Shown in pieces: positions 13,019 through 19,510 of a DNA stretch of 19,510 nucleotides. Source of the stretch: DASQFQ01 sp035633075 (GTDB lineage: Bacteria; Actinomycetota; Thermoleophilia; Solirubrobacterales; Solirubrobacteraceae); assembly GCA_035633075.1 (NCBI GenBank), contig DASQFQ010000044.1, forward strand, positions 1 through 19,510. The letters run 5' to 3'. The notes beneath the pieces are model-generated. The model ran no database searches. It saw only the letters and a list, made by a program, of their open reading frames with translations, and was not told the DNA's origin. The stretch's first letter is position 1. Every line of letters starts with the position of its first letter. Made by a program: the position numbers and the translations under genes.

Positions 13019-15031
13019 GTGAGCGCGACCGACGCCGAGCGGCGCGCCGCCGAGCTGCGGCGCGAGCTCGAGCACCACAACCGCCGCTACTACGTGCTCG
13101 ACGACCCGGAGGTCGGCGACGACGTCTACGACGCGCTGCTCGACGAGCTGCGCCGCATCGAGGCCGAGCACCCCGAGCTCGTCCGGCCGGACTCCCCCAC
13201 CCAGCGCGTGGGCGCCGAGCCAGTCTCGCGCCTGGAGAAGGTCACCCACCTGCAGCCGATGTTCTCGCTGGCCAACGCCCGCTCGGAGGAGGAGCTGCGC
13301 GCATGGGTCACGCGCATGCGGTCGCACCTGGCGCGCGAGGGAATCGAGGATCCGCAGTTCGAGTTCGTCGCCGAGCCCAAGATCGACGGACTCGCGATCT
13401 CGCTGGTCTACCGCGACGGCGTGCTCGAGCGCGGCGCCACCCGCGGCAACGGAGAGGTGGGCGAGGACGTCACCCACAACCTGCGCACGATCCCGTCGAT
13501 CCCGCTGCGCATCGAGGCCGCCCCGCCACTGCTGGAGGTGCGCGGCGAGATCTACATGTCGCTGACCGACTTCGCCGCGCTCAACGAGCGCCGGGCCGAG
13601 CAGGGGCTCTCGACGTTCATGAACCCGCGCAACTCCGCGGCGGGCACCATCCGCCAGCTCGACCCGGCGCTCGCCGCCGCGCGCCCGCTGTCGATGTGGT
13701 GCTACGGCATCGGCGCCACCGAGGCCCTCGCCTTCACGAGCCACTGGCAGGCGCTCGAGTGGCTGCGCGACCACGGCTTCCGGGTCAACGCCGACGTGCG
13801 CAAGCTCGGCAGCGAGGACGACGTCGTGGCGCAGTGCCTGGCCTGGCAGGACCGCCGCGGGGCCTTGGACTTCGAGATCGACGGCGTCGTGATCAAGGTG
13901 GACGACATCGAGCTGCAGCGGCGCCTCGGGGTCGTCGGACGCGATCCTCGGTGGGCGATCGCGTGGAAGTTCCCGCCCACCACCGCGGTGACGATCCTCA
14001 AGGACATCATGTGGAACGTCGGCAAGTTCGGCGACCTGCACCCCTTTGCGGTGCTCGAGCCCGTCCACGTCGGCGGCGTCACCGTCAAGCTCGCGACGCT
14101 GCACAACGAGGAGGACCTCGCGCGCAAGGACATCCGCGTCGGCGACGAGGTGATCGTCCTGCGGGCCGGCGACGTCATCCCCCAGGTGCTCTCGCCTGCG
14201 CCGCACGCCGTCGAGCGACCGAACCGCTCACCGGTGCCCCGGCCACCCGAGTACTGCCCGGTGTGCCACACGAAGACGATCAAGGAGGACGGCGTCTTCA
14301 CGAAGTGCCCGAACCGGGACTGCCCGGACCGGCGCTGGCAGCTGCTCAAGCACTTCGTCTCGGGCGGGGCGATGGACATCGAGGGACTGGGCGAGAAGCA
14401 GGTCGCCATGCTGATGCAGCGCGGTCTCGTGCGCACGCCCGCGGACTACTACCGGTTGACCAGAGAGCAGATCTCCGAGCTCGAGGGCTTCGGCGAGGTC
14501 TCGGCCGAGAACATGCTGCGGTCGATCGAGGCCTCCAAGAGCCGGCCCTTCGGGCGCGTGCTGTTCGCGATCGGCATCGAGGGGGTCGGATTCGTCACGG
14601 GCCGGAACCTCGCTCAGCAGTTCCGCTCGATCGACGCCCTGCTCGCCGCGACTCCGGAGCAGATCGCCGACACGCCCGGGATCGGGCCCAAGGTGGCCGA
14701 GCTGATCCATCGCCAACTGCACGACGATCAGATGCTCCGCCTCATCGACGACCTGCGCCCGTATGTGCGCTTCGAGGAGGTTGGGCCGCCGCCGGGCGAG
14801 GGCCCGCTGGCCGGACAGACCTTCGTGCTGACCGGCACCCTGCCCGACCTGACGCGCGAGGAGGCGACGGAGAGGATCGCCGGCGCCGGCGGCAAGGTGA
14901 CCTCGTCGGTGTCGAAGAAGACGAGCTACGTGGTGGCCGGCGCCTCGCCCGGCTCCAAGCTCGAGAAGGCCGAGCGCCTCGGGGTGCCCGTGCTCGACGA
15001 GCAGGGGCTGCTGGCGCTGCTGGCCGGGTAG
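13019..15031 (+). CDS. ligA: NAD-dependent DNA ligase LigA
   Basis: Seals nicks in DNA during replication and repair with NAD+ as cofactor. The 670-residue product has every LigA domain in order: the Ia domain with HHNRRYYVLDDPEVGDDVYD near the N-terminus, the adenylation domain with the nucleophile Lys121 in EPKIDGLAISLVYRDG and RGNGEVGEDVTHN, the OB fold (VHVGGVTVKLATLHNEEDL), a Cys4 zinc finger (Cys413, 416, 430, 435), helix-hairpin-helix repeats including IADTPGIGPKVAELI, and a C-terminal BRCT domain from about residue 595 (AGQTFVLTGTLPDLTREEAT). GTG 13019 is preceded by GGAGGAGGGG at 13008-13017, a strong ribosome binding site; the frame is open further upstream but only as a surE shadow. 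Confidence 0.98.
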   Translation: MSATDAERRAAELRRELEHHNRRYYVLDDPEVGDDVYDALLDELRRIEAEHPELVRPDSPTQRVGAEPVSRLEKVTHLQPMFSLANARSEEELRAWVTRMRSHLAREGIEDPQFEFVAEPKIDGLAISLVYRDGVLERGATRGNGEVGEDVTHNLRTIPSIPLRIEAAPPLLEVRGEIYMSLTDFAALNERRAEQGLSTFMNPRNSAAGTIRQLDPALAAARPLSMWCYGIGATEALAFTSHWQALEWLRDHGFRVNADVRKLGSEDDVVAQCLAWQDRRGALDFEIDGVVIKVDDIELQRRLGVVGRDPRWAIAWKFPPTTAVTILKDIMWNVGKFGDLHPFAVLEPVHVGGVTVKLATLHNEEDLARKDIRVGDEVIVLRAGDVIPQVLSPAPHAVERPNRSPVPRPPEYCPVCHTKTIKEDGVFTKCPNRDCPDRRWQLLKHFVSGGAMDIEGLGEKQVAMLMQRGLVRTPADYYRLTREQISELEGFGEVSAENMLRSIEASKSRPFGRVLFAIGIEGVGFVTGRNLAQQFRSIDALLAATPEQIADTPGIGPKVAELIHRQLHDDQMLRLIDDLRPYVRFEEVGPPPGEGPLAGQTFVLTGTLPDLTREEATERIAGAGGKVTSSVSKKTSYVVAGASPGSKLEKAERLGVPVLDEQGLLALLAG

Positions 15032-15042
15032 GGTGCGGTGCC

Positions 15043-15552
15043 ATGGCCGACGAGCCGCTCTATATCGTCGTCGAGATCCCGAAGGGGTCGTCCAACAAGT
15101 ACGAGTGGGACCCCGCGCTGGGGGCGATCAAGCTCGATCGGCTGCTGTTCTCCTCGCTCGGTTACCCGACCGACTACGGCTTCTTCAGGGACACGCTCGC
15201 CTCCGACGGCGACCCGCTCGACGCCATGGTGGTGGTGTCGGAGCCGACGTTCCCCGGCTGCCTGATCGAGGTCAGGCCCGTGGCCCTGTTCCGGATGCGT
15301 GACGAGAACGCGGAGGACAACAAGATCCTCTGTGTGCCGCTGACCGATCCCAACTGGAGCCACATCGAGAAGCTCGACGACCTGCCGATGAACCTGCGCG
15401 ACGAGATCTCGCATTTCTTCTCCATCTACAAGACCCCCGACTGGAAGGTCGTCAAGGTCGACGGCTGGTATCCGCGCGAGGAGGCGCTCGAGTCGATCGA
15501 GCGCGCGCGCCGGCGCTTCCGCGATGACCCCCCTCAGCCGGCCGGCGCGTAG
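15043..15552 (+). CDS. ppa: Inorganic pyrophosphatase, soluble family I
   Basis: Hydrolyses pyrophosphate to phosphate and so drives nucleotide polymerisation and activation reactions such as those of LigA and acyl-CoA synthetases. The 169-residue product is of prokaryotic length. It has EIPKGSSNKYEWDPALGAIK with the substrate-binding Lys/Glu, LGYPTDYGFF, the signature DGDPLDA at residues 55-61 with metal-binding Asp55, Asp57 and Asp60, and DENAEDNKILCVP. The C-terminal WYPREEALESIERARRRF is usual. ATG 15043 is 11 bases after ligA, with AGGG at 15030-15033. Its last 19 bases overlap the end of dacB on the other strand. Confidence 0.97.
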   Translation: MADEPLYIVVEIPKGSSNKYEWDPALGAIKLDRLLFSSLGYPTDYGFFRDTLASDGDPLDAMVVVSEPTFPGCLIEVRPVALFRMRDENAEDNKILCVPLTDPNWSHIEKLDDLPMNLRDEISHFFSIYKTPDWKVVKVDGWYPREEALESIERARRRFRDDPPQPAGA

Positions 15553-16757
15553 CGCGCCAGCGCCACGGTCATCCGATCCTGCAGCCGGCGGGCGGCCGCA
15601 ACGCTCAACCCGTTCATGAGGAAGGCGAAGGCGACGCGGCTGCCGCCGGTGGTGAGGCAGTAGCCCGCCAGCGCGGAGACGGCGGACAGCGTCCCCGTCT
15701 TGGCCCGGCAGTGGTCCTGTGCGGCGGTGCGCCGCATGCGGTTGTCGAGCGTGCCGTTGCGACCCGCGACGGCGAGCGAGTCCTCGAAGGCCGGAGCGAA
15801 CGCGCTGTCGGCCATGCGGTTCAGTAGTCGAACGACATCGCGTGGCGTGGTGCGGTTGCCGCGCGACAGGCCCGATCCGTCGACGACGATCGGATGCAGG
15901 CCGAAGCCGGCGAGCGTGCGCCGGATCACGGCGGCGCCCGCGCGCGTGGACCCACGTCCCCCGAACTCGGCGCCGACGGCCTTGACGAGCGTCTCGGCGG
16001 CGAAGTTGTCCGACGGCCGGTTGGTCTGGCGTGCCAGCTCGGCCATGGTCGGGGACGACCATTCGGCGAGCTTCACGGCCCCGTTCGGGGCGAGCCCGCG
16101 GCGGGCCTGCCCGCCCGTCATGACGCCACGGCGGACTAGCGCCCGCGCGAACGCCTGGGCCGCGAACCGCGCGGGGCTGGCATGGAAGGAGGGACGCCGG
16201 CGGCCCGTGCGGCCGCGGTTGAAGGTGAGCGCGCTCAGCGGCCCGACGTCGCTGGAGGTGCGAAAACCCGACGACGGCGGCCCTCGCAGGGCATCGAAGG
16301 CCGACTCGTCGCCGATGACCCGGCCGGCCACCGCGCTCAGCCCCGTGGCGGCGATCAGCGCATCGGCCAGCTCTCCCGCCTGCCTGGCCCCGAACGTGGG
16401 ATCGCCGCCCCCGAGCAGGTAGAGGTTCCCGTCGAGCACGCCCCCGTCGTCCAACCCGACGTCGCCGAGTACCTCGGTGCTGAGGTGGCCCTCGGCCCCG
16501 AACAGCGTCAGCGCCGTGGAGGTCGTGTAGAGCTTCTCCACGGAGGCGGGCACCCGCGGCGTGTCGGCGCGCACGGCGTAGAGCTGGTCGCCGCTGTCGA
16601 GGTCGACCGCGAGCGCTCCCGAGCCGGCGCCCGCGTGGCGCATCTGGCGGTCGAGCGCGGCGCTCGTGGCCGCCGGCCCGGCGGCGCGCGCCGGCGTGGC
16701 GGGCAGCGCGCAGGCCAGCGCCAGCAGGAGGAGGAGTGGGCCAAGAGTGCGAGCCAT
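15534..16757 (-). CDS. dacB: D-alanyl-D-alanine carboxypeptidase/endopeptidase, PBP4 (S13) family
   Basis: Low-molecular-weight penicillin-binding protein that trims or cleaves peptidoglycan peptides outside the membrane. The 407-residue product has an export signal at residues 1-25 (Arg, then a Leu-rich core, and ARA before the likely cleavage site). The three penicillin-binding motifs are Ser72-Val-Glu-Lys75 (PASVEKL), Ser249-Asp-Asn251 (RPSDNFAAE) and Lys353-Thr-Gly355 (CRAKTGTL). The insertion between the first two motifs is typical of S13. YLLGGGDPTF and VVDGSGLSRGNRTT are further family marks. It is divergent from the patatin-like gene and meets ppa end to end with a 19-base overlap. 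The symbol follows the family name; the precise physiological role is not shown. Confidence 0.93.
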   Translation of the reverse strand: MARTLGPLLLLLALACALPATPARAAGPAATSAALDRQMRHAGAGSGALAVDLDSGDQLYAVRADTPRVPASVEKLYTTSTALTLFGAEGHLSTEVLGDVGLDDGGVLDGNLYLLGGGDPTFGARQAGELADALIAATGLSAVAGRVIGDESAFDALRGPPSSGFRTSSDVGPLSALTFNRGRTGRRRPSFHASPARFAAQAFARALVRRGVMTGGQARRGLAPNGAVKLAEWSSPTMAELARQTNRPSDNFAAETLVKAVGAEFGGRGSTRAGAAVIRRTLAGFGLHPIVVDGSGLSRGNRTTPRDVVRLLNRMADSAFAPAFEDSLAVAGRNGTLDNRMRRTAAQDHCRAKTGTLSAVSALAGYCLTTGGSRVAFAFLMNGLSVAAARRLQDRMTVALARYAPAG

Positions 16758-16852
16758 CGAAGCTACGAGAGTAGGAAACCCGTCCGTCGGACCGCAGTAG
16801 CGGTGGCGCTCCGCCCGTCCGCGGTAAAGGCTCCGTAGACTGCGGTAGCAGG
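16758..16852. promoter_or_regulatory. Divergent dacB / patatin-like gene promoter region
   Basis: The 95-base spacer must serve both directions. On the plus strand TAGACT (16836-16841) fits a TAnnnT -10 element for the lipase gene. On the minus strand TACTCT (complement of 16768-16773) could serve dacB, close to its ATG. No clear -35 is visible for either. An 8-bp inverted repeat, ACCGCAGT (16791-16798) and ACTGCGGT (16839-16846), overlaps the plus-strand -10 and could be an operator. Confidence 0.35.
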
Positions 16853-18127
16853 ATGGGCAAGGTCGTCAAGCTGGAGAGCCCGGCGAGGGAGCGCGGCAAA
16901 GGGACCACTGCGAGCCGCAGGCCCGCGGGTCGCTCGCGCCAGTCCAGGACAGCCCTGGTCCTGGGCGGCGGCGGCTTCACCGGGGGCGTCTACCAGATCG
17001 GGGCGCTGCGCGCGCTCGACCTGCTCTCGGTCAACCGCAGCGTCAACCAGTTCGACGTCTACGTGGGCACGAGCGCCGGCTCGCTGATCGCGGCCCTGGC
17101 CGCCAACGGCGTGACCCCGGAGCAGATGATGCGCGTGGTCAACAACCAGGGGCCCACGCCGTTTCGCGACCTCAATCTCGACATGCTCCTGAGGCCGAAC
17201 GTCAAGGAGTTCGCGGTCAAGGCGCTGCAGCTCCCGCTGCACGCCATCGGCGTGGCCCGCTCGCTCGGTCGCAGCCTCGGCTCCTTCTCGACCGTCGACC
17301 TGGCGATTGCCCTGGCCGAGGCACTGCCCTCGGGCGTCTACACCGGCTCGGGCATCGAGGACTACGTGCGCACTGTGCTCTCCGATCCCGACCGCACGGA
17401 CGACTTCCGGCTGCTGCAGAACGAGCTCTACCTCGCCGCCACGGACCTCGACACCTGCGAGCGGATCGTGCTGGGCGCCGAGGGCTGGGACGACGTCCCG
17501 ATCTCGCGGGCAGTGCGCGCCTCAACCGCCCTGCCCATGGTCTACAAGCCGACGGTGGTCAAGGACCGCGAGCTCGTCGACGGCGGCGTCGTCTCGACGA
17601 CCAACCTCGACATCGCCGTGGAGGCCGGGGCGCGCTTCGTGGTCGTCGTCAACCCGCTCGTCCCCTTCGTCAACGACTTCTCCAAGCAGATCCCGACGCT
17701 GCTGGGCACGCGGGTGCGCCGCGTGTCGGACATGGGTTTCCCCAAGATCGCCTACCAGACCTTCAAGCTGCTGGCCTACCAGCGCCTGCACGAGATGGCC
17801 AAGCAGTGGCAGGACCGCTACCCGGGCGTCGACATCGTCCTCATCGAGCCCGAGCCCGACGACGAGCTGATGTTCGAGACCAACGTCCTCAACTACTCCT
17901 CCCGGGTCGACGTCGCCCGCCATGGCTTCGAGTCGGTCACCGTCAAGCTCGCCAAGGACTACGAGGTCCTCCGCGAGGTCTGCGAGCGCCACGGGATCCA
18001 GATCTCGGCCACCCGCGTGCGCAAGGTGATCCGCCACGTCGCCGCCGAGAAGGAGAAGACGCGGGCCTGGCGCCGGATCCTGGAGCAGACCACCGGAACC
18101 CTGCTCCGGCAGTCCGCCCAGGAGTGA
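16853..18127 (+). CDS. Patatin-like phospholipase / acyl hydrolase
   Basis: Predicted serine lipid acyl hydrolase with a Ser-Asp dyad. The 424-residue product has the oxyanion-hole motif LVLGGGGFTGGVYQIGALRA at about residues 35-54, the nucleophile elbow GTSAGS with Ser74, and the catalytic Asp243 in ELVDGGV. Residues 1-33 are a basic, low-complexity leader with no membrane or export features, so the enzyme is probably cytoplasmic or membrane-associated from inside. After the patatin domain comes a roughly 110-residue charged tail ending RRILEQTTGTLLRQSAQE. The start ATG 16853 has only a weak AGCAGG directly upstream. The substrate cannot be read from the sequence. It converges on the acyl-CoA synthetase gene with a nine-base gap, so hydrolysis and reactivation of fatty acids might be linked. 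Confidence 0.9.
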   Translation: MGKVVKLESPARERGKGTTASRRPAGRSRQSRTALVLGGGGFTGGVYQIGALRALDLLSVNRSVNQFDVYVGTSAGSLIAALAANGVTPEQMMRVVNNQGPTPFRDLNLDMLLRPNVKEFAVKALQLPLHAIGVARSLGRSLGSFSTVDLAIALAEALPSGVYTGSGIEDYVRTVLSDPDRTDDFRLLQNELYLAATDLDTCERIVLGAEGWDDVPISRAVRASTALPMVYKPTVVKDRELVDGGVVSTTNLDIAVEAGARFVVVVNPLVPFVNDFSKQIPTLLGTRVRRVSDMGFPKIAYQTFKLLAYQRLHEMAKQWQDRYPGVDIVLIEPEPDDELMFETNVLNYSSRVDVARHGFESVTVKLAKDYEVLREVCERHGIQISATRVRKVIRHVAAEKEKTRAWRRILEQTTGTLLRQSAQE

Positions 18128-18136
18128 GGCGCTCGC

Positions 18137-19510
18137 CTAGCTCGCGTACAACGACTCGAAGAGGTCGGCGTACTTCTCGTGGACCACGTTGCGCTTGACC
18201 TTGAGCGTCGGGGTCAGCTCGCCGGTCTCCTGCGTGAGGTCGTGGTCGAGGATCACGAACTTTTTTACCTGCTCGACCTGGGCGTACTTCTTGTTCGCCT
18301 CGTCGAGGACCCCCTGGATCAGCTCGCGCACCTCGGGATCCTCGGCCAGCTCGGCCGGATCCTCGGCGAGGCCGTGCTCCTTGGCGAACTGCACGATCTC
18401 CTCCGGGTCGAGGGTGACGAGGGCCACGGGGTACGGACGCCGGTCGCCGTACATGACGGCCTGGGAGATCCAGCGGGACTGCTTGAGATCGTTCTCGATG
18501 TTGGCCGGCGTGAGGTTCTTGCCGCCCGCGGTGATGATGATGTCCTTCTTGCGGCCCGTGATGGAGAGGAAGCCGTCCTCGTCGAGCGAGCCCAGGTCGC
18601 CCGTGTGCAGCCAGCCGTCGACGATGGTCCCGAAGCTCGCGTCCTCGTTCTTGTGGTAGCCGCCGAAGATGTTCGGCCCCTTGATGAGGACTTCGCCGTC
18701 GCCGGCGATGCGGATCTCGCAGCCGGGGAGCGCCCGCCCGACCGAGCCGAGCTTGTGATCCGCGACGGTCTGCGCGGTGGCCACCGTGGCCGTCTCGGTC
18801 ATGCCGTAGCCCTCCATGACCGGGACGCCGCACGCGTAGAAGAACTCGAGGATCTCAGGGGCGATCGGCGCCGCGCCGGTGCTGGCCTGCTTGAGCTTGC
18901 CCCCGAAGGCGCCGCGGACGTTCTTGAACAACGCCTCGTCCGCCTTGTCGAAGTGGGCCTGCAGCTCGGGCGGCACGGGCTTGCCCGCGGCCTGCAGGGC
19001 GCGCACCTGCAGGCCCACGCGCGTCGCCCCCTTGATCATCTCGGGGTCGGAGTTCGAGGTGACCAGGGTGTAGATCTTCTCGAAGATCCTGGGCACCGAC
19101 GGCAGGTAGTCGGGGTGGGTCTCCATCAGCTCGGGCACGATCTGCTTGGGGTCGCCGGAGAAGTAGGCGATGGCGCCCCCGAGATCGACGGCCAGCAGCT
19201 GGATCAGCAGCGCGTAGGCGTGCGCCAGCGGCAGGTAGAGGTAGACCAGGTCGCCCTCCTGGAGGACGTTGATCTCCTCGCAGCTGTTGACGACCTGCCT
19301 GTAGTTGTGGTGCGAGAGCACGCAGCCCTTGGGCGGCCCTGTGGTCCCCGAGGTGTAGATGATCGTGTAGACGTCCTCGGGGGTGACCGCGGCCGTGCGC
19401 GCCGCCAGCTCGGCCTCGTCGCGCCCGCGGCCGCGCTCGCGCAGGTCGTCGAGCGCGATGGCGTCACCCACGTCGCCCGACGGGTCGATGACCACGATCG
19501 TCCGCAGGTG
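18137..19510 (-). CDS. Long-chain fatty-acid--CoA ligase (AMP-binding), N-terminus outside window
   Basis: Activates fatty acids to acyl-CoA through an acyl-adenylate. The frame stays open to the last base, so the N-terminal part lies beyond the window; 457 residues are present. The ANL superfamily motifs are in order: YTSGTTGPPKGCVLSHHNY (phosphate-binding loop), YLPLAHAY, GYGMTETATVAT, WLHTGDLG, and ITGRKKDIIITAGGKNLTP with NIEND. The catalytic Lys region near the end reads GELTPTLKVKRNVVHEKYA. The overall style resembles the FadD15-type long-chain synthetases of actinobacteria, hence I do not assign a symbol. The stop is a TAG at 18139-18137, nine bases from the convergent lipase gene. Near the end there is an A-run in a very GC-rich context (18261-18266 complement), still in frame. 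Confidence 0.94.
   Translation of the reverse strand, partial: HLRTIVVIDPSGDVGDAIALDDLRERGRGRDEAELAARTAAVTPEDVYTIIYTSGTTGPPKGCVLSHHNYRQVVNSCEEINVLQEGDLVYLYLPLAHAYALLIQLLAVDLGGAIAYFSGDPKQIVPELMETHPDYLPSVPRIFEKIYTLVTSNSDPEMIKGATRVGLQVRALQAAGKPVPPELQAHFDKADEALFKNVRGAFGGKLKQASTGAAPIAPEILEFFYACGVPVMEGYGMTETATVATAQTVADHKLGSVGRALPGCEIRIAGDGEVLIKGPNIFGGYHKNEDASFGTIVDGWLHTGDLGSLDEDGFLSITGRKKDIIITAGGKNLTPANIENDLKQSRWISQAVMYGDRRPYPVALVTLDPEEIVQFAKEHGLAEDPAELAEDPEVRELIQGVLDEANKKYAQVEQVKKFVILDHDLTQETGELTPTLKVKRNVVHEKYADLFESLYAS

Noticed and set aside
12878..14206. Long minus-strand open frame opposite ligA
   Set aside because: Shadow of the ligA frame caused by codon bias; no recognisable motif, and ligA has all of its domains.
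14926..16980. 684-codon minus-strand frame across ppa, dacB and the lipase start
   Set aside because: It crosses three real genes in other frames; the true minus-strand gene here is dacB with its three catalytic motifs.
18260..18266. A AAA AAG heptamer on the minus strand within the acyl-CoA synthetase gene, the classic -1 slippery sequence
   Set aside because: It is in the right phase and stands out in GC-rich DNA, but the zero frame continues through the conserved C-terminal motif, I see no stimulatory stem or Shine-Dalgarno with confidence, and the -1 product would be a low-complexity shadow. Probably just Val-Lys-Lys codons.
1..19510. CRISPR arrays, tRNA or rRNA genes, insertion sequences, attachment sites
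   Set aside because: No regularly spaced repeats, cloverleaf-type sequences, transposase or integrase motifs or terminal inverted repeats were seen; the region is conserved housekeeping DNA.

Overview
The window is one end of a canonical bacterial ribosomal-protein supercluster (spc and alpha operons) followed by a short run of housekeeping genes. Very high G+C, GTG/TTG starts, the gene order ending rpoA-rplQ-truA, zinc-ribbon forms of S14, S4 and L36 and Ala/Arg-rich tails on ribosomal proteins all suggest a high-GC Gram-positive of the Actinomycetota. A deep-branching class such as Thermoleophilia is my best guess, but this is inference from style and synteny, not from a marker comparison.

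Layout. Positions 1-7464 (+ strand) are the spc operon: rpsQ (5' end cut by the window), rplN, rplX, rplE, rpsZ (zinc S14), rpsH, rplF, rplR, rpsE, rpmD, rplO, secY, adk, map. Genes are very tightly packed and often share start/stop bases (TGATG, ATGA, GTGA), which implies one transcript with coupled translation. Positions 7465-7677 hold a 213-base spacer with two strong perfect hairpins, then ogt, a DNA repair methyltransferase that is a guest in this cluster. Positions 8152-8321 are a leader with a possible promoter, followed by the alpha operon rpmJ-rpsM-rpsK-rpsD-rpoA-rplQ (8322-11345). infA, usually found between map and rpmJ, is not here. truA overlaps rplQ and appears to start at CTG; surE, ligA and ppa follow in the same direction (to 15552).

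From 15534 the organisation changes to alternating single genes: dacB (minus strand, its 3' end overlapping ppa by 19 bases), a patatin-like lipase (plus strand, divergent from dacB) and a long-chain acyl-CoA synthetase (minus strand, N-terminus beyond the window), so the last two converge. The lipase and acyl-CoA synthetase could act in sequence on lipids (release then activation of fatty acids), but they are not co-transcribed.

Functionally the plus-strand block joins ribosome and RNA polymerase assembly, protein export (SecY), N-terminal Met removal, nucleotide and pyrophosphate balance (Adk, Ppa, SurE), tRNA modification and DNA joining. I found no mobile element, CRISPR array, tRNA, rRNA or new multi-gene system. 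The points worth a second look are small: terminal extensions on S17 and S5, a repeated spacer sequence in front of rplN and rpsK, the CTG start of truA, the missing infA with ogt in its place, and the hairpins between map and ogt.
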